Both the position numbers and the translations under genes were made by a program. The notes under the pieces were generated by a model. It saw only the letters and a list, made by a program, of their open reading frames with translations. It was not told the origin of the DNA and did not search any database. Of a DNA stretch of 64,000 bases, positions 11,101 to 19,985 are shown piece by piece (the stretch's first letter is position 1; the number at the start of each line of letters is the position of its first letter). This stretch comes from Cylindrotheca closterium. Lineage: Eukaryota; Bacillariophyta; Bacillariophyceae; Bacillariales; Bacillariaceae. The stretch covers positions 124,001 to 188,000 of the forward strand of contig CAKOGP040002136.1 of assembly GCA_933822405.4 (NCBI GenBank), read 5' to 3'.

Positions 11101-14100
11101 CTTCGCTCTCTAGTTCAGGACTGTGAGACGTAAGGCTATTTGAAGCCAGGACAGTCGTGACTGCTCCACGAAGCTTTTGGGTTGGTGATGGCGGTGATAT
11201 TTCTTTCTCTTTTTCCGGATCTTGCAACATGTTTGCGGCTACGACAGTCGTGACTGCTCCACGAAGCTTTTGCGTCGGTGATGGTAGTGGAATTTCTTTC
11301 TCTTTATCCGGATCTTGTAGCATATTTGCGGCCATAACAGTTGAAACTGCCCCACGGAGTTGAGCTGCACCAGTCCGTTTTTCTTCCTCTTTATCCGGAT
11401 CTTGAAGCATGTTTGCGGCCATAACAGTCGAAACTGCACCACGAAGCTGCTTTGCACCAGTCGGTTTTTCTTCCTCTTTATCCGGATTTTGCAACATGTT
11501 TGCGGCCATACCAGTCGCAACAGCTCCACGCAGCTGTTGTTTCGCTTCATCCTTGTCCATGCTCTTGGTTGAATCTAGATTATCAATCAATGCTGATAAA
11601 TCATCGTCATGTTCGCTGGGTCTCGAACTGCCATCATCTGCTTGCCCTCCGAAAAGCACATTGAAACTGGATAGCAGCATGCTTTTACGAGGTGCTGCTG
11701 TTTCCGTATGTTTTTCGCCTTCAACTTCTGCTGGACTTCCTTTGTTTAGTACAAGATTGTCGCTTTCTGTTGCAGTCTCTTCAAGCGAATGGACTTTCGA
11801 GTAATCAACTACATCGTCCGTACCTGATGGTTCAACACCATCAGCGTCTGCAACTTGGTCATCAGGTGCATCCTTCGGATCAGGAGTGGCGGCGTGATGT
11901 TTCGAAGTATCTTGCCCTGCAAAGAACTTCTTGAAATTTGTAATGATAACACTCTCGCGAGGCTCAACAGCTTCAGTTTCAGGCTTGTGGTCTTCTTTCA
12001 AATCTGAAACATATTCATCGAGAGTGTATACCGCGGCTGGCTCTTCTGGCGATACTTCCAACTCGACTTGCGACTGTTCCGCCGTATCGTCACCCTTGGA
12101 TGATTCACCGCCCACTACAATTTGACCATTTGCTTTCGTCGACTCTATCGCAACTTCATCCTGTTTCGGCGCATCTTTGCCTTCAAAGAGATGTTTGATG
12201 CTTGATACTTTCGAGATTTTACGCACTGATTTAGTTCCATGGTCGCTTTCTTCATCGGTCTTTTCATTCCTCCTGACCTCGGCAGCATTTCGATCACGGC
12301 TAATTCCGGTGGCAGCTGGTGATTTAATTATCCGCGAAGCAACCGAGTCTTTCTCCGGTTTTGGAGACTCAAATAGATGCTTCACACTCGAGACTTTCGA
12401 CATTTTACGAACAGCTTTAACTCCCGGGTCGCTCTCTTTGTCCGGCTTTTCGTCGCCCTTGACCTCTGAAGCTTTTCTTTCGGCGCTCTTGTACGTTCCA
12501 TCTACTGGAATATCAATTGCAGCAACAGGCACTTTGTCTTGTTTTGGAGACTCGAAGAGATGCTTGCCACCTGCCATTTTCGGTTTCTCTGCTGGTTTGG
12601 GAGACTCAAAGAGATGCTTTATACTTGAGACTTTCGACATTTTTCGAACCGTTTTAGCTCCCTGGTCAATCTCTGCACCTATTTTTTCGTCGTCTTGGAT
12701 TTCTGCATCGCTTTTTTTGCGCTTGTCGTGGGTTGCCGCCAACTCATTGTGTTGCTCATTCGAATCGTCAGAGGAACTATCTTGTTTTGGAGCCTCTTGC
12801 CCTTCGAAGACATTCTTGAAATTGGCGACAATTGAACTCTTACGAAGCGTCTTGATGACTTCAGCATCTGCCTTTTTCTCTCCTTCATTTTCAGCCATAG
12901 AATCCACTACCTTATCGGCTGTGGCTGATTCTTCTGTTGGCGATGCCGATGATTCTGTTGTTGGCTCGTCGGGAGAATCGATTTCAGTTGCTTGTCCATC
13001 GGCTGTGTCGCTGTTTTCTTTCTTTGGATCGTCTTTAGCAACCCCTTGTTCCGAACCATCTTGCCCACTAAAGAGCTTCCTGAAATTTGTGAGGATGGCA
13101 CTCTCTCGGGGTGCAGCGGCCTCCTTGTTGCTTTCGGTGTTTTCGTTGTTTGGCTTTTCGTTGGTGTGGCTTTCCGAAGTCACTTCTTCACCTGTTTCTC
13201 GCATATCTTCCTTGGTTTCATCCGATTCGTCTGGTGCCAGAGCTTCAACAGCTGGAACGGGATCTTCACGTTCTGGAGCCTCTTTGCCTTCATAGACATT
13301 CTTGAAATTTGCGACAATTGAACTCTTGCGAAGTGTTTTGATGACTTCGGCATCCGAATTTTTCTCGTTCTCATTTTCAGCTACAGATTCCACACTCTTG
13401 TCGGCTGTGGCTGATTCTTCTGCCGATGGTGCCAATTCAGATGTTGCCTTGTCGGGCGACTCGACCTGAGTTGATGGTTCATCGCCTTGGTCGTTGCTTT
13501 CTTCCTTTTCATCATCTTTAGCATCGCCTTCTTGCCCACCAAAGAGTTTCTTGATGCCTGTCATGATGGCGCTCTCTCGAGGAGCAGCAGCTTCCTTTTT
13601 ACTTTCGGCCGTTGGCGGGTCGCCAGCTTTGCTTTCCGACATTACTGGGTTAGCATCATCTTCAACTAGTTCTTTGGTTTCTTCCTTGGCTTCATTAGGC
13701 TCTTCTGTTGCCGGCGCTTCGACATCAGTATTTTTTTCAACAGAGTCCAAGCTCTTTTCGGCTATGGGCGACTCTTTTTTTGATGGTGCCAAATCAGATG
13801 TTGCTTTGTCGGGCGACTCGACCTGAGTCGACGATTCATCGCCTTGGTCTTTGCTTTCTTCCTTAGGATCGATTCTAGCATCGCCTTGTTCCAAAGAATC
13901 TTGCCCACCAAATAAATTCTTGATGCCTGTCATGATGGCGCTCTCTCGGGGAGTCGCGACTTCCTTTTTGCTTTCGACCTTTGACGGGTCGTCGCCATTG
14001 CTTTCCGTCGTCACTGGGCCAGTATCTTCTTCAGCTGGTTCTTTGGTTTCTTCCTCGGTTTTACCAGGCTCTTGTGCTGATAATGTTTCAGCAGCTGCAG

Positions 14101-15358
14101 TTTTTGCAGCGGCCCCATCGTTGTCAGAACCAAACAGCCTCTTAAAGTTGGAAATTAAATCCGGGCCCTTCTCATCTTCTTTATTGTCGTCCTTTCGTTC
14201 GACGGCTTCACTGCTTGGAGTTTTCTCGCTCGCTCCAGATTGTTCCGGCTGGTCTTTGGTAGCTTGATCCTTGGTATCGGTATCTATATCGTCACTTTTA
14301 GTAGCATCCTTCAATTCCTTATCAGCAGACACTTCTGGCTTTTGGAAAAAACGACCAATGTTTTCCAATAAATTCTTGGGTTCTTCGGTCGTGGTCGAGG
14401 TCTCTGTTGTAGGCTCACTTTCCTCGTTTGATACAGGCTGTTCGGATTTAGCTTCGGGCTTGTCGTCCGTTTCATGAATATCAGCATCTTCCTCCTCGTT
14501 TTTGTCGGTGACATCCTTCGCTTCCTTGCTAGCAGATTCTTGCGGCTTCGGTTGGAAGAAACGACCAAGATTTTCCAATAGATTCTGGGAGTCTCTGGCA
14601 GTAGAAGTCCCTGTTACATTCGTTGTAGGCTCAGATGTACCAATTTCTGGAGGAGCATCAGCTTCTGTCAGTTCGATTTGTTCTTCAGACGCGTTTGGTG
14701 TTTTCTCTGTCTCCTCAAAAGGTTTTGCAATCGCTTCTGGCTCACGCTCAGCCGTCTTTATTGCTTCAGGTTTGGACCCTTCTGGTTTCTGAAAGAAGCG
14801 ACCAATGTTTTCAAACATGTTCTTGGGAGCTTCAGCAGCTTTGGATTTTTCTGTTTCAGTGGCATCTACATCTTCAGGCGACTCAGCTGGTTTGTCTTCT
14901 TCTGTCACAGGAGTTGCGCTGTCAAGAATACTTTCAAGAACACTTTCAGCTACGCTTTCCGGTGTTTGTTCTTCGGTCTTTTCAGTTTCCTCAACCTTGT
15001 TGTCCCCTTCAGTCACCGGTGTCTCCTTTTCCTCAGCAGCTTCAGGGACGCTTTTTGGAACACTTTCAGGCGATTCGTTTTTCCCATCGGTATTATCAAC
15101 CTTGCTGTCTTCTTTGGCTGTTTCGGTTTCAACTGCACCAACTTGTGGTTCCTCAGCTACGGTTTCTTGTTGTAAAGCTCGGTCAGCACGAGTCTCCTCA
15201 TCGTGGATGATCAGTGCCTCGTCATCATCCGAACTAAATTCGTCAACTTGAAACGATTCGTCACCTTCATCCGATGAATCCGTAACTTTATTACTTTGTC
15301 GATTCCGAGCCTTACTCTTCCGCCCCTTTGTCTTTTGAGGTCTCTTTTTCTTTCCCAT
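8108..15358 (-). CDS. Giant repeat-rich coiled-coil protein, 2416 residues, unrecognised
   Basis: One uninterrupted frame from the ATG at 15358. Order of parts: basic head (1-25); acidic disordered region with repeated short Phe-rich motifs (about 178-1240); five copies of a roughly 30-residue unit containing LRGAV and AANMLQ (about 1274-1410); Ser/Asp/Glu-rich segment (1510-1540); long coiled coil (about 1540-2280) that includes two copies of FGTPTKL-x4-EFLR (1664 and 1694) and three exact-length 64-residue repeats (about 2001-2192); basic Lys/Pro-rich tail ending with another KKLFLG motif (about 2402). Motifs are often preceded by RKSS, RKMS or PRES, and the first two fit the R-K-x-S consensus of basophilic kinases. 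The layout suggests a multivalent scaffold with a rod domain; partner and location are unknown. It could instead be a centrosomal, Golgi or pyrenoid tether. Confidence 0.85.
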   Translation of the reverse strand: MGKKKRPQKTKGRKSKARNRQSNKVTDSSDEGDESFQVDEFSSDDDEALIIHDEETRADRALQQETVAEEPQVGAVETETAKEDSKVDNTDGKNESPESVPKSVPEAAEEKETPVTEGDNKVEETEKTEEQTPESVAESVLESILDSATPVTEEDKPAESPEDVDATETEKSKAAEAPKNMFENIGRFFQKPEGSKPEAIKTAEREPEAIAKPFEETEKTPNASEEQIELTEADAPPEIGTSEPTTNVTGTSTARDSQNLLENLGRFFQPKPQESASKEAKDVTDKNEEEDADIHETDDKPEAKSEQPVSNEESEPTTETSTTTEEPKNLLENIGRFFQKPEVSADKELKDATKSDDIDTDTKDQATKDQPEQSGASEKTPSSEAVERKDDNKEDEKGPDLISNFKRLFGSDNDGAAAKTAAAETLSAQEPGKTEEETKEPAEEDTGPVTTESNGDDPSKVESKKEVATPRESAIMTGIKNLFGGQDSLEQGDARIDPKEESKDQGDESSTQVESPDKATSDLAPSKKESPIAEKSLDSVEKNTDVEAPATEEPNEAKEETKELVEDDANPVMSESKAGDPPTAESKKEAAAPRESAIMTGIKKLFGGQEGDAKDDEKEESNDQGDEPSTQVESPDKATSELAPSAEESATADKSVESVAENENEKNSDAEVIKTLRKSSIVANFKNVYEGKEAPEREDPVPAVEALAPDESDETKEDMRETGEEVTSESHTNEKPNNENTESNKEAAAPRESAILTNFRKLFSGQDGSEQGVAKDDPKKENSDTADGQATEIDSPDEPTTESSASPTEESATADKVVDSMAENEGEKKADAEVIKTLRKSSIVANFKNVFEGQEAPKQDSSSDDSNEQHNELAATHDKRKKSDAEIQDDEKIGAEIDQGAKTVRKMSKVSSIKHLFESPKPAEKPKMAGGKHLFESPKQDKVPVAAIDIPVDGTYKSAERKASEVKGDEKPDKESDPGVKAVRKMSKVSSVKHLFESPKPEKDSVASRIIKSPAATGISRDRNAAEVRRNEKTDEESDHGTKSVRKISKVSSIKHLFEGKDAPKQDEVAIESTKANGQIVVGGESSKGDDTAEQSQVELEVSPEEPAAVYTLDEYVSDLKEDHKPETEAVEPRESVIITNFKKFFAGQDTSKHHAATPDPKDAPDDQVADADGVEPSGTDDVVDYSKVHSLEETATESDNLVLNKGSPAEVEGEKHTETAAPRKSMLLSSFNVLFGGQADDGSSRPSEHDDDLSALIDNLDSTKSMDKDEAKQQLRGAVATGMAANMLQNPDKEEEKPTGAKQLRGAVSTVMAANMLQDPDKEEEKRTGAAQLRGAVSTVMAANMLQDPDKEKEIPLPSPTQKLRGAVTTVVAANMLQDPEKEKEISPPSPTQKLRGAVTTVLASNSLTSHSPELESEEGKVKAPTNANEATFDQSARSEDSGLLSNLKRLSEKLYTPSPATQSRKLEMEKQEKLKLLAEHLSLDEDETQETLIRDSVFDRNVRFLEPGIEEDDAEESNSDSVSSSESSESDEEEYTNEEMYEQLQQATNENMEMAEVLDALEESHRAIEVLQNENKKLEEESLRMQLTLEEAIDTNLVLEQQIAKGAAASDASGNSESAKLTATIEELRAELNDLYDQNENLVSQLSEIQRKAIDSKSTMETFGTPTKLPDEFLRTPQAQTDSSMDVVVETFGTPTKLSEEFLRKPQAENTHLVEAANGELATLLAAEKSEKEALQRQLTAMESQLQEDSNKLLEQLNAGKDRNEALKAEVAALDLKQATLSQTLEELAAAKNQNEELKKKAQEVESKQLEENKKLSKVVEEKEIEISKLQNELSDLNEVKAAMDEPQPRSSNRRPSEFEMTALQVQKNRASSEKEKLEETLMSVLEEKDELEASVESLGREKRKLEMSAASFKGKHEKSNQKVESLEAELSEAEEKIEQLGAKSKQQSAELAELVEKISELESSLTELKEENTSLEATLQSTADSLKSEKETTEKTIADLTAQANSKAEENKGLEEKLKTTEESHSVEKKSLEDTVAKMKDQIDVQMEENNSLRINLEQSVADLTSQVTSQAEEKKALEEKLKATEESHAIEKKSLEDGIVTMKGQTDAQMEENKSLNNNLEQKIADLTSQLASQAEETKSLEEKLKSTEESHAAEKKALEDTIAEMKDLTEAQLEENNALHKKLEEALATEIELASVKKADEEKAQKIAELSSEIDVVSADRTKLRSEVDQLSSEKKNLEQQCTGLVVERDALTASLKGKEKELKAAAGIVGNKENTKTKAATGSAPKKVLKEVENPVSATKEPTVHKQRSKVDSNAKSAPSPAKTKAKNEQAIAKKQAPASPGMTAEDDEPVEENLNSKKRGYVKRALNNKYSISTEDKIQQRKQRKKNRENFKGMKKLFLGSTKKPVHDA
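8785..9361 (-). repeat. Three 64-residue coiled-coil repeats
   Basis: ADLT marks residues 2001, 2065 and 2129 of the giant protein, an exact 64-residue (192-bp) period. Each unit carries LEEKLK-x-TEESH-x-x-EKK-x-LED. Since 63 is nine heptads, every unit adds one skip residue. Confidence 0.88.
11129..11541 (-). repeat. Five tandem LRGAV repeats (about 30 residues each)
   Basis: Residues about 1274-1410 of the giant protein. Each unit reads LRGAV, then a short Thr/Val/Met/Ala helix, AANMLQ, then (D/N)PDKE or similar. The last copy has diverged to ASNSLT. Confidence 0.88.
11641..14827 (-). repeat. Coding array of about 15 Phe-rich short motifs
   Basis: Within the giant protein, residues about 178-1240 hold variants of one motif: ENIGRFFQKPE, SNFKRLFGSD, TGIKNLFGGQ, ANFKNVFEGQE, SSIKHLFESPK, TNFKKFFAGQ, SSFNVLFGGQ. 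The shared core is (F/I/L)-(K/G/R)-x-(L/F/V)-(F/Y)-x-(G/S/P). Copies are spaced about 35-150 residues apart in acidic disordered sequence. Confidence 0.85.
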
Positions 15359-15716
15359 CTTGTTTCAAGATTGCTATTCTTGATGCAATCCAAAGGTCGC
15401 TATATAACCTTCTCTTCGTTTGCGTCGGTATTATATTATTCGGTGTCAATAAAAGCAAGCAACAATATAAAATAATTCAAAATTCTGTTCAAAACATTCA
15501 AAGTCGAAAAAGATCGCATTTCAACGCGAGCACGTGAATTTCCGTCGACTTTTGGGGTGGGCCTGCTTGCTTTATGGCATTTTCAACAGACAATAATTTA
15601 GCAAACATCGTAAATGACCGCATGCAGTGTCGACTAAAATCTCGAAGGTGCATTATATATTCTATTCCATTGAGCCTACACGGTAGGAGGGAAAGCTCTG
15701 AACACAACTGATTGCA
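15359..15716. promoter_or_regulatory. Upstream region of the giant coiled-coil gene
   Basis: 358 bp, AT-rich at 15410-15490, between the start of the giant gene and a methyltransferase relic on the other strand. No RNA gene is visible. It contains one CACGTG hexamer near 15531. Confidence 0.4.
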
Positions 15717-16060
15717 ATGACTTGCCTCTCATCTGCACCACGCTTTTGTCAACTGAGAGAAAAATTGGATCGCTATTGTCATGGATGAGCCGAATCTCCT
15801 CCTTCTTCTCATGAGCAATGGTGAAACAATACGCACCTCTCCCAAGGATCCCGGCACTCAGCCCATACTCATTGTCAAGATATATATTCTACCGCAATCG
15901 ATATAACGTTTGGGCATGACATTTACATGGAAGACAAACTTGTGGATGAATTCTGAACGACGAAAAATGGACGATCTGGGTCTTTTGCTGATGGAGGTCT
16001 GTGATTTATCATGTCATGTCATCTTTTGGACATTGTATCGGAAGAGCTCTTTTGGCATTG
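15717..16060 (+). pseudogene. Decayed 5' fragment of the SABATH-type methyltransferase at 21474
   Basis: The ATG at 15717 and following bases align with the start of the intact gene at 21474. Matching stretches include GAGAGAAAAATTGGAT (15757 on), CAGCCCATA...TGTCAAGATAT, ATGGAAGACAAAC at 15926, and CTTTTGGACATTGTATCGGAAGAGC near 16021. The relic has frameshifts, stops, and a deletion between the GATCTGGGTC and TTTGGACATTG blocks. It carries only the part corresponding to the targeting peptide, the SAM-binding glycine loop and the region just beyond. Similarity fades after about 16060. Confidence 0.8.
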
Positions 16061-16658
16061 AAATCTTTGTTAAATGAGTTCATCTGCTGCAGTCTTGAAG
16101 ATTCTGGGATTTATTTTACGTTGGGTGCTGTCGGATATCTCTCATTTGGGAGGTTTCTCATCGGTTCCATTGAGGCCAGAAACTACGTAACAATACACCG
16201 ACTACGTCTTTGGACCCTTCTAGTACCAGCCTCATGCGACTCACTCGCCGGTAGATTTGCCAGCCGGTAGTTGATCCATTCTCATGGGCCGACTGAGACT
16301 CAGAATACATGGTGTCATTATACTAGTTTATTCTGATTCAAACTAGGTGGGTAGGAAGCAAACTATAGGCGGTGTTGGTTCGGAACGTTTCAAATCCATT
16401 CAGCCGCCACTTAACGGAATATATGCAAGTGGAAAGCAGATTTTGTGTGTAATACATGAGGTTTGAAATTGAATACACATGGTTCAAATGGTAGTGTACA
16501 TTGCAGCGATGGAAGATACAGTAGGGGGGACCTTTTGAAGAATGGTTGGCATTAGATCTATAATAAATCATTATTGTTATTTATGTATGTTTGTTTATTC
16601 CCAGGTTAAAAGATCGCCCATGCGGTCAGTGTTGTAGATGATGGAGATTCCAATTGGT
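16061..16658. other. Spacer between methyltransferase relic and adhE 3' end
   Basis: About 600 bp. The left part may be further decayed methyltransferase sequence but cannot be aligned by eye. The right part is AT-rich and is the adhE 3' flank. No gene is visible. Confidence 0.4.
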
Positions 16659-19505
16659 CTATTCTTGGGTATGTTCAGCGCCGTGCAAGACGGTGAAAGA
16701 ATCGCACGATAGATTCTTGACCATACCACTTCGTTCATAGTCCTCCACATATGGGCGGCCATAGTATGAGTCCAACAAGACATTCCGAAGCTCACTGATC
16801 AATGGGAATCTTGGATTCGCTCCTGTGCATTGATCATCAAACGCGTTCACTGCCAATTGATCAACCTTCGCCAAGAACTCAGTCTCGTCTACCCCCCATT
16901 CCTTGATTGACAATGGAATATCAAGCTCTTGCTTCAACTCGTCCAACCATGCAAGCATCGCATTCACACGGTCCATAGTGTGCTCTTGAGTAAACCCAAG
17001 ATGCATCGCAATCTCTCCATAGCGACGAAGAGCATTTGGACGATCGTATTGCGAGAAGGCAGTTTGTTTGGTAGGCATGTTGGTAGCATTGAATCGGATA
17101 GTGTTGCAAATCAACAATGCATTGGCAATACCGTGTGGAATGTGGAACTCTGCTCCAAGCTTGTGGGCCATTGAGTGGCATACACCCAAGAACGAGTTGG
17201 CAAATGCAATGCCAGCGACTGTCGCGGCGTTGTGCACCTTCTCACGAGCGACGGGATCGTCCGCACCATTCTTGTACGAACGAGGGAGGTAAGCCTTCAA
17301 TAACTTCAAAGCTTGCAACGCTTGGCCATCCGAAAACTCATTGGCCAATACCGACACATAAGCCTCCATGGCGTGAACGACAGCATCAATGCCTCCTGCA
17401 GCAGTCAAGCCCTTTGGCATCTGCATCACCAAATTGGCATCGACAATGGCCATGTGAGGTGTTAACTCGTAGTCGGCCAAAGGATACTTCTGACCGGTGG
17501 CGTCATCGGTCACGACTGCAAACGGAGTGACCTCAGAGCCAGTTCCAGATGTGGTAGGGATACAAACGAGCTTGGCCTTGGTTCCCATCTTGGGAAATTT
17601 GAAGATTCTCTTTCGGATGTCCATGAAGCGAAGAGACAATTCTTTGAAATCAACTTCGGGATGTTCGTATAGGACCCACATCATCTTAGCGGCGTCCATG
17701 GGAGATCCTCCTCCAATGGCAATAATCAAATCTGAAGACAGTGTAGAAAGCATCAGGTCAGATGATGGATTTACATCTTCGACTATCATTATCCAGCGAG
17801 AAGCAGTACTTACCAGGTACGAAGTTGTCCAAGACGTCGGTTCCCTTTCGGATGGTAGTCAAAGTAGGATCGGCTTGGACTTCGTAGAAGATTTGGCACT
17901 CAATACCACGGGCCTTCAAGAGCTCCGTCAGCTCATGCACATATGGTGTGTGGTTGTACAAGAACTTGTCCGTCACAATGCAGGCCCTCTTGAAGTCCTT
18001 CAAATCTTCCATTGCAGTTGCCATTGCTCCACGACGGAAGTATACGGAGTGTGGAAGTTTGTGCCACAGCATATTCTCGGCTCTCTTTGCGACTGTCTTC
18101 TTGTTCATCAAGTGTTTTGGTCCGACGTTCTCGGAGATCGAGTTACCACCCCAAGATCCACAACCCAACGTCAAAGATGGAGCAAGAGCGAAATTATACA
18201 GATCCCCAATACCTCCATGCGATGTGGGTGTGTTCAATAGGATTCGAGCGGTCTTCATCTTCCTTCCAAAGTGCTCGATACGTTCAGTATTCTTGTCTTG
18301 GTTTGTATACAAACAAGACGTGTGTCCAACTCCACCCATGGACACTGCCTTGACGGCCATCTCGACTGCTTCATTAAAGTCAGAAGCTCGGTACATTCCC
18401 AAGGTAGGGGACAGCTTCTCGTGGGCAAACTCATCTTGCTCTGATAGTTCGGCTCCTTCCCCAATCAAGATTTTGGTGTAAGGTGGAACAAGGACATCGG
18501 CAAGCTCGGCAATCTTGATGGCAGACTGACCAACAATCTGGGCATTCAAGGCACCATTCTTGAACAAGATCTTGCGAACCTTTTCCTTCTCGTCAGTGTT
18601 CAAGAAGTACCCTCCGTATCTGGAAAAGCGCTCCTTCACTTGGTCGTAGATTTCGTCAACGACAATAACTGCTTGTTCGGAAGCACAAACGACACCATTG
18701 TCGAATGTCTTGGACATCAAGATAGACGACACCACTCGCTTGACATCGGCAGTTTCGTCGACGACGACAGGTGTATTTCCAGCTCCGACACCAATAGCAG
18801 GCTTGGCAGAAGAATATGCGGCCTTGACCATAGCCGGTCCACCAGTGGCCAAGATCAAATCAATTCCATCATGATGCATCAGTGCTTGTGATAGAGGAAG
18901 AGTGGGAGACTCGATGCATCCAATAATATCTGGTGGAGCTCCAGCCTTAACAGCGGCCTCCAATACCAGCTTGGCAGTGTAGGCAGTGGACTTCTTCGTA
19001 CGTGGATGTGGTGAAAAGACAATACCGTTTCTTGTTTTCAAGCAAATAAGTGCTTTAAAGATGGTGGTGGATGTAGGGTTGGTACATGGGACGACACCGC
19101 AGATGGTACCAATAGGTTCCGCAAGGACCATGGTGCCCATCTCGTCGTCAGTTTCCAATACTCCACAAGACTTGAAGTCGGCATATCTGTCGTCGAGAAA
19201 GAAAAAAGGAAGAACAAAATTAGTTCACAAATTGAAATTGTCATCGCCACCATGCAATGGTTGCATGATACTTACTTGTTGTAGATGTATTCAGATGCAA
19301 AGTGGTTTTTGATGACCTTATCTTCAATGACTCCCATGCCAGATTCTTCGGCTGCCATCATGGCGAGTGGGATGCGAGCATCGGCGGCGGCCAAAGCGGC
19401 TGCACGAAAGATCTTGTCGACTTGGTCTTGAGTGTATGTTGCGAATATTTTTTGCGCCGCTTGGACTCTCTCAACGAGTGCATTTAGCTCCTCAAATTCG
19501 GACAT
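16659..19505 (-). CDS. adhE: Bifunctional acetaldehyde-CoA / alcohol dehydrogenase
   Basis: Reduces acetyl-CoA to acetaldehyde and then to ethanol with NADH. Exons are 19276-19505, 17814-19186 and 16659-17731, with GT-AG introns of 89 and 82 bp; the spliced product is 891 residues, the length of E. coli AdhE. The N-terminal half is an aldehyde dehydrogenase with catalytic Cys in TFDNGVVCASEQ (about 245). The C-terminal half is an iron alcohol dehydrogenase with GGGSPMDAAK for NAD and iron ligands in GGIDAVVHAMEAY, AHKLG and IPHG. No targeting peptide is evident (MSEFEELNALVERVQ), so it is probably cytosolic. Similarity to enterobacterial AdhE is very high along the whole length while eukaryotic introns interrupt it, suggesting transfer from bacteria followed by intron gain. 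A role in dark or anoxic fermentation is inference. Confidence 0.97.
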
Positions 19506-19985
19506 GATGTGTTTGTTTGGTTTTGGTTGTCGTTGGTATTCTCGTTTTGAATTTATATGAGAGGATTTTGTTTTTGTTGACGAGTGATTTCTTTTTTTTA
19601 TAAAATATCGTGTTCTGGTTTGGTTTGGTCACCCGAACTCCCGCCAGCTGAAAATATTAATATGCAGACTTTCGAGACCAACTTCCACTGCACGTGGGGA
19701 AGATTTTAGAACCAACCCGAACTGCGACTGTGTTCGCTACACACGAAAGCCCGCGTCTCTGCATTCCCGTGTAACTCTTCGACATGATCGACTGCTTCTC
19801 TATGCAAGATTGCGGTTCACGTGACGATACTGCACAGGCTGGGTATTGCAGTTCACGTGAGTAAAAAAATCTTTGTGAAAACGAAAGATTCTTTTGCATT
19901 TGAAATATCTGGAATCGCATGCAGATAGTGAGTGATAGTCCTTAGAAAACATAAAAAAACGTACAAAACCATTCTACCATATACC
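19506..19985. promoter_or_regulatory. Divergent promoter of adhE with three CACGTG boxes
   Basis: 480 bp between divergent starts at 19505 (-) and 19986 (+). CACGTG lies at 19691-19696, 19818-19823 and 19854-19859; the last two share the 10-mer GTTCACGTGA. CACGTG is the palindromic core bound by bHLH and bZIP factors in plants and other eukaryotes. A T-rich run sits just upstream of adhE (19590-19600). Confidence 0.5.

Noticed and set aside
8130..15251. Many plus-strand frames opposite the giant coiled-coil gene
   Set aside because: Ser/Phe/Leu-rich shadows of Glu/Lys/Ala-rich coding on the minus strand.
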